Both the position numbers and the translations under genes were made by a program. Positions 57,532 to 64,000 of a stretch of 64,000 nucleotides of DNA are shown one piece after another. This DNA is from Streptomyces lavendulae subsp. lavendulae (GTDB lineage: Bacteria; Actinomycetota; Actinomycetes; Streptomycetales; Streptomycetaceae): contig NZ_CP024985.1 in assembly GCF_002803845.1 (NCBI RefSeq), positions 4,588,001 to 4,652,000 of the forward strand. Direction: 5' to 3'. Each line of letters starts with the position of its first letter. Position 1 is the stretch's first letter. The notes under the pieces are model-generated. The model did not search any database and was not told where the DNA came from. It saw nothing but the letters and a program-made list of their open reading frames with translations.

Positions 57532-58354
57532 CGGACTCTCCCGCGGCTTCCCGGCGCGGCGCCTTCGGACCGTGCCGGGCCGTGTACTCGCCGGCGAGCC
57601 ACGGCCCGAGGTCCTCGACGTACCGGCGCACCACGGCGGGGTCCTCGACCGGGGCCAGCGCCACGACCGCCGCCGCCCGCATCTGGTCGGCCCGCTGCGG
57701 GTAGTACCGGGCGAAGACCTCCGCGGATTCGGTGAGGTCGCTGGTCCAGCCGCCCCAGCGGGGCATGACCAGGGTGAAACCGGTGCGCACGAGGTGCCGG
57801 GCGAAGGCCCGGCTCAGCCGGCGGTAGTCGGCCGGTTCCGAGGCCGCCTCGAAGCGTTCGCGCCAGCGGGGCAGTACGCGGTCCAGGTCGCCGTTGGTCT
57901 CCCGGGCCAGCACGGCGTCCGGCCGGTACCGGGGCAGGTGCTCGGCCAGGTCGTCCCCGAGCAGCGGCGTGCACAGGCAGGCCAGGAACCAGCCCAGGTC
58001 GTAACGTTCCTGCTCGCTCAGCAGCCGGTCCTTGCCGTACAGCAGGACGCCGACCCCGTCGATCTCCGGGAAGTCCTGGTCGAGTCCCTGGCCCAGTACC
58101 TCCGCGATGTCGCGGTCGTCGTGGGCGGGCTCGCCGTGCAGGGCGATCAGCAGGTCGAGGTCGGAGCGGCCGGGGCGGGCGGTGCCGCGCGGCACGGACC
58201 CGTAGAGGTAGGCGCTGTGGAGCCGGCTCCCGTAGGCCTCGGCGATCCGGGAGCGCGCGGCGGCGACGAGGTCCGCGAACGCGGGCTGGATCCGCCCCAG
58301 GGACCCCTCCCGCTCGAAGTACCCGTACGCGTCCAGACCCCTGCGCTGCTCCAT
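57464..58354 (-). CDS. Nucleotidyltransferase-domain protein
   Basis: A 296-residue protein with an N-terminal polymerase-beta-type nucleotidyltransferase domain. SAYLYGSVPRGTARPGRSDLDLLI, in pieces, is the GSxxxGxxxxxSDxDL catalytic motif with its metal aspartates. A helical domain follows (about 150-260), as in antibiotic adenylyltransferases and streptomycin-type enzymes. The C-terminus is a basic, proline-rich tail that overlaps the convergent gene. A GTAGGG site lies before ATG 58354. The substrate is unknown. Confidence 0.78.
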   Translation of the reverse strand: MEQRRGLDAYGYFEREGSLGRIQPAFADLVAAARSRIAEAYGSRLHSAYLYGSVPRGTARPGRSDLDLLIALHGEPAHDDRDIAEVLGQGLDQDFPEIDGVGVLLYGKDRLLSEQERYDLGWFLACLCTPLLGDDLAEHLPRYRPDAVLARETNGDLDRVLPRWRERFEAASEPADYRRLSRAFARHLVRTGFTLVMPRWGGWTSDLTESAEVFARYYPQRADQMRAAAVVALAPVEDPAVVRRYVEDLGPWLAGEYTARHGPKAPRREAAGESVTRSAPGPGRPRPASPPPDRRR

Positions 58355-58471
58355 GATCCCTACTGTGCCCCTTTCCGGGGGCCGCCGAGGAGCCGTTTTC
58401 CGGGGCGGCCCGACACGCGGGCCCGACGTGCGGGCCCGACGTGCGCGCCGGGCACACGGGCCCGGACGCGC

Positions 58472-58508
58472 GGAGGGGCCCCGTCCGGCTTCCGGACAGG
58501 ACCCCTCC
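58472..58508. terminator. Terminator downstream of crp
   Basis: Outer arms GGAGGGG/CCCCTCC and inner arms GTCCGG/CCGGAC enclose a CTT loop with a four-base internal loop. It lies 38 bases beyond the crp stop, on the side of the nucleotidyltransferase start. Confidence 0.65.
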
Positions 58509-58545
58509 ACGACCGCTTCGATGCGCGGCGGCCGACGCGGTGGCG

Positions 58546-59220
58546 TCAGCGCGAGCGCTTGGCGAGCCGCTCCACGTCCAGCAGGATCACGGCGCGCGCC
58601 TCCAGGCGCAGCCAGCCGCGGCCCGCGAAGTCGGCCAGGGCCTTGTTCACGGTCTCGCGGGAGGCGCCGACGAGCTGGGCGAGCTCTTCCTGCGTCAGGT
58701 CGTGGACGACGTGGATGCCCTCCTCCGACTGCACGCCGAAGCGGCGCGACAGGTCGAGGAGCGCTCGGGCCACACGGCCCGGAACGTCGGAGAAGACCAG
58801 GTCGGACATCTGGTCGTTGGTCTTGCGCAGGCGCCGTGCGACGGCGCGCAGCAGCGCGGTCGCGACCTCGGGCCGGGCGTTCAGCCACGGCTGCAGGTCA
58901 CCGTGGCCGAGGCCGAGGAGCTTGACCTCGGTCAGCGCGGTGGCGGTGGCGGTGCGCGGGCCCGGGTCGAAGAGCGACAGCTCGCCGATCAGCTCGCCGG
59001 GGCCGAGGACGGCCAGCATGTTCTCGCGACCGTCGGGGGAGGTGCGGTGGAGCTTCACCTTGCCCTCGGTCACGACGTAGAGCCGGTCGCCGGGGTCGCC
59101 CTCGTGGAACAGGGCGTCACCGCGTGCGAGCGTCACCTCGCCCATGGAGGCGCGGAGCTCCGCGGCCTGCTCGTCATCGAGCGCCGCGAAGAGCGGGGCG
59201 CGCCGCAGAACGTCGTCCAC
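58546..59220 (-). CDS. crp: cAMP receptor protein Crp
   Basis: A 224-residue global regulator. The cyclic-nucleotide-binding domain holds GELIGELSLFDPGPRTATATAL with the cAMP-contacting glutamate, arginine and threonine; the C-helix and a winged helix-turn-helix (LTQEELAQLVGASRETVNKALADF) follow. It matches Streptomyces Crp, which controls germination and secondary metabolism. GTG at 59220 (VDDVLRRAP) has AGGAGAG upstream; the longer open frame reaches into the nth divergent region. Transcription ends at a hairpin near 58490. Confidence 0.95.
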   Translation of the reverse strand: MDDVLRRAPLFAALDDEQAAELRASMGEVTLARGDALFHEGDPGDRLYVVTEGKVKLHRTSPDGRENMLAVLGPGELIGELSLFDPGPRTATATALTEVKLLGLGHGDLQPWLNARPEVATALLRAVARRLRKTNDQMSDLVFSDVPGRVARALLDLSRRFGVQSEEGIHVVHDLTQEELAQLVGASRETVNKALADFAGRGWLRLEARAVILLDVERLAKRSR

Positions 59221-59393
59221 GAGTCTCTCTCCTATGTCGACCAGCTCAGGGGACCGGTCTCCCATTTTGCCGGACGGCTCAAACAGTGCGATCAATCACT
59301 ACCAAGGATGCCGGACGGACGCCCGTGCTGTGTGGTGAGCGACCGATCGGGGTGGTGTTACCTGAGGTCCGGGCGGGTGTCGGCGCCCGGCCT

Positions 59394-59399
59394 TAGGCT
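59394..59399 (+). promoter_or_regulatory. -10 element for a leaderless nth message
   Basis: TAGGCT ends six bases before GTG 59406; no ribosome site is present. Confidence 0.45.
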
Positions 59400-59405
59400 G
59401 GCCGG

Positions 59406-60449
59406 GTGTCCAATAAGCCGGTGAGAGCACAGGCCAAGGGGTCCGCGGGAGTGACGGCGGCCCAAAATTCAGCCGTGGGCGAACAAGCCCCCGAGGAGGC
59501 GTCCGGCACGGCCCGGCCGGCCCCCGAGGGCAAAGGTTCGGCCAAGAAACCGCCGGGCGCGCCGGCGCGCGCGACCGCGGGGAAGACCGCTTCGAAGACA
59601 GCCTCGAAGACCGTGAACGGCACCCCGGCGGCCTCCCGGGTGCCCGCCCCCGCCCGGAGCGCCGGGAAGGGCAGGGCCGAATCCCGGCTGGCCATGGTCC
59701 GGCGGGCCCGCCGCATCAACCGGGAACTGGCCGACGTGTACCCGTACGCCCATCCGGAGCTGGACTTCCGCAATCCCTTCGAGCTCCTGGTCGCCACCGT
59801 CCTGTCGGCGCAGACCACCGACCTCCGCGTGAACCAGACGACCCCGGCCCTCTTCGCCGCCTACCCGACCCCCGAGGACATGGCCGGGGCGGTCCCGGAG
59901 GAACTGGAGGAGCTGATCCGGCCGACCGGGTTCTTCCGGATGAAGGCCAAGTCCCTGATGGGCCTCTCGCAGGCCCTGCGCGACCGCTTCGACGGCGAGG
60001 TGCCCGGCCGGCTCGAAGACCTGGTCACCCTGCCCGGCGTGGGCCGCAAGACGGCGAACGTGGTCCTCGGCAACGTCTTCGGGGTCCCCGGGATCACCGT
60101 CGACACCCACTTCGGCCGCCTCGCCCGCCGCTTCAAGTGGACCGAGCAGGAGGACCCCGAGAAGGTCGAGGCGGAGATCTGCGCGATCTTCCCCAAGAGC
60201 GAGTGGACGATGCTCTCGCACCGCGTCGTCTTCCACGGCCGCCGCATCTGCCACGCCCGCAACCCCGCCTGCGGCGCCTGCCCCATCGCCCCGCTCTGCC
60301 CAGCCTACGGGGAGGGCGAGACGGACCCGGAGAAGGCGAAGAAGCTGCTGAAGTACGAGAAGGGCGGCTACCCGGGCCAGCGCCTGTCGCCGCCCCCGGA
60401 CTACCCGGGCCTCCCCGCCTCCCCTTTGGGAGCCCGTACGGAGCCCTGA
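59406..60449 (+). CDS. nth: Endonuclease III
   Basis: A DNA glycosylase/AP lyase for oxidised pyrimidines, 347 residues. The core (from about residue 95) contains FELLVATVLSAQTTD, the helix-hairpin-helix LPGVGRKTANVVLG with the catalytic lysine, VDTHFGRLARR with the catalytic aspartate, and a 4Fe-4S cluster CHARNPACGACPIAPLC (C-x6-C-x2-C-x5-C). The first 95 or so residues are an unusual low-complexity Ala/Pro/Lys tail with repeated KTASKTASKT. GTG 59406 could be the leaderless start; ATG codons within the tail (for example the one beginning MVRRARRINRE) are alternatives. Confidence 0.94.
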   Translation: MSNKPVRAQAKGSAGVTAAQNSAVGEQAPEEASGTARPAPEGKGSAKKPPGAPARATAGKTASKTASKTVNGTPAASRVPAPARSAGKGRAESRLAMVRRARRINRELADVYPYAHPELDFRNPFELLVATVLSAQTTDLRVNQTTPALFAAYPTPEDMAGAVPEELEELIRPTGFFRMKAKSLMGLSQALRDRFDGEVPGRLEDLVTLPGVGRKTANVVLGNVFGVPGITVDTHFGRLARRFKWTEQEDPEKVEAEICAIFPKSEWTMLSHRVVFHGRRICHARNPACGACPIAPLCPAYGEGETDPEKAKKLLKYEKGGYPGQRLSPPPDYPGLPASPLGARTEP

Positions 60450-60488
60450 GGGCGCCCGGGGGACCACGGCCGGACGGGCCGGCCCCCT

Positions 60489-60528
60489 CGGCGGGGGCGT
60501 GCGCCGGGAGGGCCGCACGCCCCCGCCG
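60489..60528 (+). terminator. Hairpin between nth and NUDIX/CoA pyrophosphatase genes
   Basis: Exact 15-base arms (CGGCGGGGGCGTGCG and its complement) enclose a ten-base loop, about 40 bases after the nth stop. Confidence 0.6.
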
Positions 60529-60603
60529 GAACGAATCGGTACCCGGACCGCGTTCAGCGGTGTGGGAGAGGGTGTTCACGGAAGAACACGGACAGGGGTG
60601 CCT

Positions 60604-61320
60604 ATGACGCGCGGTACACAGGACGAGACCACGGCCGCCACCCGCGAGGGCGACGGCCTGGTGCTCAGCACCGAGGGGCTGCCCGCCTGGCTCGATCCCG
60701 TCGTGGCGGCGGCCCGGACCGTCCGGCCGCGCCAGCTCAGCCGCTTCCTGCCCCCCGAGGACGGCCGGGGCCGCCAGTCCGCCGTGCTGATCCTCTTCGG
60801 CGAGGGGCCGCGCGGCCCGGAACTGCTGCTCCAGGAGCGGGCCGGCACCCTGCGCTCGCACGCCGGCCAGCCCTCCTTCCCCGGCGGCGCCCTCGACCCG
60901 GAGGACGGCGATCCGCACACCACCGGCCCGCTGCGCGCCGCACTGCGCGAGGCCGAGGAGGAGACCGGTCTCGACCCGGCAGGCGTCCAGCTGTTCGGGG
61001 TGTTGCCCCGGCTCTACATCCCGGTCAGCGAGTTCGTCGTGACCCCGGTGCTCGGCTGGTGGCGCGAACCCTCGCCCGTCGGCCCGGTGGACCCCGCGGA
61101 GACGGCCCGGGTCTTCACGGTGCCCGTGGCGGATCTCACGGATCCCGGCCACCGGGTGACCGTGGTCCACCCCAGGGGCCACCAGGGGCCCGCCTTCACC
61201 GTCGAATCGGCGCTGGTCTGGGGGTTCACGGCCGGGGTGATCGACCGCATCCTGCACTTCGCCGGCTGGGAGCGTCCGTGGGACCGCTCACGTCAGGTCC
61301 CACTCGACTGGCACGCATGA
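60604..61320 (+). CDS. NUDIX-family CoA pyrophosphatase-like hydrolase
   Basis: About 238 residues. LLLQERAGTLRSHAGQPSFPGGALDPEDG has the PxFPGG opening and LRAALREAEEETGLDP the RExxEExG catalytic helix. The LRxHxGQPSFPGG block is characteristic of CoA pyrophosphatases (NudL/Nudt7-like), which cut CoA to 3',5'-ADP and phosphopantetheine. The AGGGG site lies seven bases before ATG 60604. It is followed after 4 bases by the MarP-like protease gene, indicating an operon. Confidence 0.87.
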   Translation: MTRGTQDETTAATREGDGLVLSTEGLPAWLDPVVAAARTVRPRQLSRFLPPEDGRGRQSAVLILFGEGPRGPELLLQERAGTLRSHAGQPSFPGGALDPEDGDPHTTGPLRAALREAEEETGLDPAGVQLFGVLPRLYIPVSEFVVTPVLGWWREPSPVGPVDPAETARVFTVPVADLTDPGHRVTVVHPRGHQGPAFTVESALVWGFTAGVIDRILHFAGWERPWDRSRQVPLDWHA

Positions 61321-61324
61321 GACG

Positions 61325-62536
61325 GTGACCCTCGTGAACGTGCTGGACATCCTGTTGCTGGTCGCCGCCGTGTGGTTCGCGATCGTGGGCTACCGCCAGG
61401 GGTTCGTCGTCGGCGTCCTGTCGGTGATCGGCTTCCTCGGCGGTGGTCTCGTCGCCGTGTCCCTGCTGCCCCTGATCTGGGACCGGGTGACCGACAACGG
61501 CACCCAGGTGACCACCACCGTCGTCGTGATCGCCGTCGTCGTGATCATCATCTGCGCCTCGATCGGCCAGGCCCTGACCACCCATCTGGGCAGCCGCCTG
61601 CGACGCCACATCACCTGGTCGCCCGCCCGCGCGCTCGACGCGGGCGGCGGGGCCCTGGTGAACGTCGTCGCGATGCTGCTGGTGGCATGGCTGATCGGTT
61701 CCGCACTCGCCGGGACCTCGCTCCCCACGCTCGGCAAGGAGGTCCGCAACTCCAAGGTGCTCCTCGGCGTGTCGCGCGTGCTCCCCGCGCAGGCCAACAC
61801 CTGGTTCTCGGACTTCAGTTCCACCCTCGCCCGCAACGGCTTCCCCCAGGTCTTCAGCCCGTTCTCCAACGAGCCCATCGCCGAGGTGAAGGCCCCCGAC
61901 CCGGCCCTCGCCCGCAGCGGCGTGGCCGAACAGGCGAAGCTCTCCATCGTGAAGGTCGTCGGTACCGCGCCCAGTTGCAGCAAGGTCCTGGAGGGCACCG
62001 GCTTCGTCTTCGCGCCGGGCAAGGTGATGACCAACGCCCACGTCGTCGGCGGTGTCATGGAGCCCACCGTGCAGGTCGGCGGCGAGGGCAAGCTCTACGA
62101 CGGCAAGGTCGTGCTCTACGACTGGGAGCGCGACATCGCCGTCCTGGACGTGCCCAAGCTGCGCGCCCCGGCCCTGGAGTTCACCGAGAAGGACGCCACG
62201 AGCAGCAGCGACGCGATCGTGGCCGGCTTCCCCGAGAACGGCGCCTACGACGTCCGGGCGGCCCGGGTCCGCGGCCGGATCAACGCCAACGGCCCGGACA
62301 TCTACCACCGGGGCACCGTCCGCCGCGACGTCTACTCGCTCTACGCGACCGTCCGCCAGGGCAACTCCGGCGGCCCGCTGCTGACGCCCGAGGGCCGGGT
62401 GTACGGGGTCGTCTTCGCCAAGTCGCTCGACGACCCGAACACCGGTTACGCCCTGACGGCGGACGAGATCCGGGACGACATCCGCCTCGGCAAGACCTCC
62501 AGCCGCCGGGTCGACACCCAGGGCTGCGCCCTCTGA
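61325..62536 (+). CDS. marP: MarP-like membrane serine protease
   Basis: A 403-residue protein. An N-terminal CvpA-like membrane domain with four hydrophobic segments (about residues 5-130) precedes a chymotrypsin-fold periplasmic protease. The triad is visible: histidine in TNAHVVGG, aspartate in ERDIAVLDV and serine in RQGNSGGPLL. This is the layout of mycobacterial MarP (Rv3671c), required for acid and oxidative stress survival. GTG 61325 lies 4 bases after the NUDIX stop. Confidence 0.92.
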   Translation: MTLVNVLDILLLVAAVWFAIVGYRQGFVVGVLSVIGFLGGGLVAVSLLPLIWDRVTDNGTQVTTTVVVIAVVVIIICASIGQALTTHLGSRLRRHITWSPARALDAGGGALVNVVAMLLVAWLIGSALAGTSLPTLGKEVRNSKVLLGVSRVLPAQANTWFSDFSSTLARNGFPQVFSPFSNEPIAEVKAPDPALARSGVAEQAKLSIVKVVGTAPSCSKVLEGTGFVFAPGKVMTNAHVVGGVMEPTVQVGGEGKLYDGKVVLYDWERDIAVLDVPKLRAPALEFTEKDATSSSDAIVAGFPENGAYDVRAARVRGRINANGPDIYHRGTVRRDVYSLYATVRQGNSGGPLLTPEGRVYGVVFAKSLDDPNTGYALTADEIRDDIRLGKTSSRRVDTQGCAL

Positions 62537-62538
62537 CA

Positions 62539-62561
62539 CCCCCGCCGGGCCCCGGCGGGGG
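62539..62561 (+). terminator. Terminator after marP
   Basis: CCCCCGCCGGG and CCCGGCGGGGG are exact complements directly after the marP stop; the minimal loop is three to five bases once end pairs open. Confidence 0.6.
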
Positions 62562-62908
62562 CCCGGTCCGGTGTCCTACATGCGTGGATGGCGCAGCCGC
62601 GCCGAGACCCAGCGGGCGCGTCGGCGCAGGATGCGTGGGATCCCCAGCCGGGGGTCGTGACCGTCCCGGCCGGCCCTGTCGTGCGTGCCCGGCGCTGTGG
62701 CCGAGCGGCGTTCGCGTGCGGTGTCACCGTGGTCGTGCGTCCAGCCCATACAACGAGCTGTGCCCGGGGCCCAGGGTCCGTAACCCCCCGGGGGGCGGCC
62801 AATTGGCCTATGCGCCGGGCAATTGAATGTCCGTAGGACAGTCGTACGAAACGCCTGTCACTCCATCAGTCGCCCGTGTAGGTAACGGGACGGCCCGCCC
62901 ACGGCCCG
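62562..62908. other. Gene-poor intergenic region with stacked palindromes
   Basis: About 347 bases with no convincing gene. It contains a 12-base CCCCCCGGGGGG (62784-62795) and, two bases later, GGCCAATTGGCC (62797-62808), both perfect palindromes. No good promoter pair is visible. The AATT-containing dyad is unusual in such GC-rich DNA. Confidence 0.45.
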
Positions 62909-63880
62909 TCAGCGGTCGGGCTCGGGGTCCTTCAGCCAGTTCACCAGCTCGGTGGAGAAGGCCGCCGGGTCCTCCTCGTGGGGGAAGTGCCCCAGTCCGT
63001 CGAAGAGCCGCCAGCGGTACGGGGCTTCGACGTACTCCCCGGAACCGGCGGCGCTGCGGGTGCGCATCACCGGGTCGAGCGAGCCGTGCAGGTGCAGCGT
63101 CGGCACCCGTACGGGCCGCTTCATCCGCCGGTAGAACTGGAGTCCGTCCGGCCGGGCCATCGAGCGCATCATCCAGCGGTACGGCTCGATGGAGCAGTGT
63201 GCGGTGGAGGGGATGCACATGGCCCGCCGGTACACCGCGAGGGCCTCCTCGTCGGCGCCGTCGGCCTGCAGCCGCGGCCCGGACCACTCCCGGATCAGCT
63301 CTCCCACGAGGGCCCCGTCGTCGGCGACCAGTTGCCGTTCGGGGACGAACGGCCGCTGGAACCCCCAGACGTGGGAGCTGGCCCGGGTCTGGCCGAAGTC
63401 CGCCAGCATCGCCGAACGCCAGCGGCGCGGGTGCGGCATCGAGGAGACCACCAGCCGGCGCACCAGCTTGGGCCGCATCACGGCCGCCGTCCAGGCGAGG
63501 TAGCCGCCCAGGTCGTGCCCGACGAGCGCGGCGTCCGGCTCGCCGAGGGAACGCACCACTCCGGTGATGTCCAGGGCGAGGTTGGCCGGGTCGTAGCCGC
63601 GCGGGGTGCGGTCGCTGCCACCCACTCCGCGCAGGTCCATGGCCACCGCGCGGTACCCGGCGTCGGCGAGCGCGGTCAGCTGGTGCCGCCAGGTCCACCA
63701 GAACTGCGGGAACCCGTGCAGCAGGAGGACGAGCGGGCCGTCGCCGCACTCCGCGACGTGGAAGCGCGCGCCGTTGGCGGCGACGTCCCGGTGGGTCACC
63801 TTTCTCCCGCCCGGCACGTCGATCCGGACCGCCGAGGCGGCGGTGGGCGCGGGGCTGGAGTCCGGTGAGGGGGCTGTCAT
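62909..63880 (-). CDS. Epoxide-hydrolase-like alpha/beta hydrolase
   Basis: A 323-residue soluble hydrolase. HGFPQFWWTWRHQL holds the HGxP oxyanion motif, VGHDLGG carries a nucleophilic aspartate as in epoxide hydrolases and haloalkane dehalogenases, and LGHFPHEEDP the catalytic histidine. The N-terminus is a Ser/Pro/Ala tail. It overlaps the stop of the preceding gene by 4 bases (ATGA), so the two form an operon. The substrate is unknown. Confidence 0.87.
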   Translation of the reverse strand: MTAPSPDSSPAPTAASAVRIDVPGGRKVTHRDVAANGARFHVAECGDGPLVLLLHGFPQFWWTWRHQLTALADAGYRAVAMDLRGVGGSDRTPRGYDPANLALDITGVVRSLGEPDAALVGHDLGGYLAWTAAVMRPKLVRRLVVSSMPHPRRWRSAMLADFGQTRASSHVWGFQRPFVPERQLVADDGALVGELIREWSGPRLQADGADEEALAVYRRAMCIPSTAHCSIEPYRWMMRSMARPDGLQFYRRMKRPVRVPTLHLHGSLDPVMRTRSAAGSGEYVEAPYRWRLFDGLGHFPHEEDPAAFSTELVNWLKDPEPDR

Positions 63881-64000
63881 GAAGACGAGCGTGCCACACC
63901 CACGGCCTGGTCACTCACCGGCCGCGGATGCGGCTTGACGGTTCCGACGACCGCGGCGGTCTCCTTGACGGACTCGATCGTCTTCACCGGGGGCTTGAGC
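63877..64000 (-). CDS. Partial gene at right edge, C-terminus only
   Basis: On the minus strand the last 40 residues of a protein are readable: VKTIESVKETAAVVGTVKP, then a Pro/Arg-rich tail ending ARSSS and TGA (63877-63879). The stop overlaps the hydrolase ATG by 4 bases, which is good evidence that this frame is real. The Lys/Glu/Thr-rich helix recalls the cytoplasmic tail of actinobacterial phage-holin-like membrane proteins, but too little is present to name it. Confidence 0.5.
   Translation of the reverse strand, partial: LKPPVKTIESVKETAAVVGTVKPHPRPVSDQAVGVARSSS

Noticed and set aside
62588..62836. An 82-codon plus-strand frame after marP
   Set aside because: It has no convincing ribosome site, it crosses the palindromes at 62784-62808, its composition is unlike nearby genes, and no family is recognised.

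Overview
The window is GC-rich actinomycete chromosome, almost certainly Streptomyces. The evidence is strong third-position GC bias, GTG and TTG starts, many 4- or 8-base gene overlaps, a WblA regulator, a gamma-butyrolactone-receptor-like TetR, a SARP regulator, a Streptomyces-type Crp and a perfect Streptomyces-type parS site. Most of it is conserved housekeeping chromosome (purA, ask-asd, ybaB-recR, crp, nth, wblA, marP). The parS site suggests it lies on the oriC side of the core rather than near a chromosome end. This reading comes from family memory and motifs; no database search was run.

Left part, 1-6.5 kb: a regulatory, accessory-looking block. A butyrolactone-receptor-like repressor is followed by a SARP activator and a GAF/PucR-type regulator. 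Facing them is a lone IS701-type transposase whose catalytic aspartates have been replaced, then a flavin-dependent monooxygenase. From 6.5 to 13.9 kb come a DUF3151 protein, the tryptophan-to-anthranilate trio (tryptophan dioxygenase, kynureninase, likely kynurenine formamidase), an AhpD-like protein without its cysteines, a secreted protein, purA, and a diacylglycerol-kinase-like protein without the usual catalytic glycine motif.

13.9-29.7 kb: a collapsed alpha/beta hydrolase pseudogene, a GbsR/MarR regulator divergent from an ABC exporter, and a P450. Next are two paralogous two-component systems read in one direction with an acyltransferase and an exported DUF1023-type hydrolase. A HIT protein, LysE exporter, SnoaL-like protein, Ser/Thr kinase, MarR regulator and DJ-1 protein follow. 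A dispersed Streptomyces repeat forms the 3' end of the MarR gene.

29.8-43.4 kb: class-III aminotransferase and GntR regulator, a SLATT membrane protein divergent from ybaB-recR, ask-asd with an internal aspartokinase start, an ECF-type sigma factor with a membrane partner, a triplicated 60-bp intergenic repeat, SURF1, and an S9 peptidase. 43.4-64 kb: a parS site inside the codA promoter region, an HD protein, a K+ channel coupled to a collapsed ClC chloride-channel pseudogene, tRNA-Pro(CGG), a metallophosphoesterase, YqeY, a class A penicillin-binding protein, wblA, two ArsA-like ATPases, RidA, NUDIX and metallo-beta-lactamase proteins, crp, nth, a CoA-type NUDIX protein, a MarP-like protease and an epoxide-hydrolase-like protein. 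A partial gene runs off the right edge.

Two patterns cut across the window. At least eleven genes have a TANNNT -10 element 6-8 bases before the start codon and no convincing Shine-Dalgarno sequence, so they are probably leaderless. Several enzyme-family members have lost catalytic residues (transposase, AhpD, DAG kinase, Asd), and two genes have shrunk to their end fragments.
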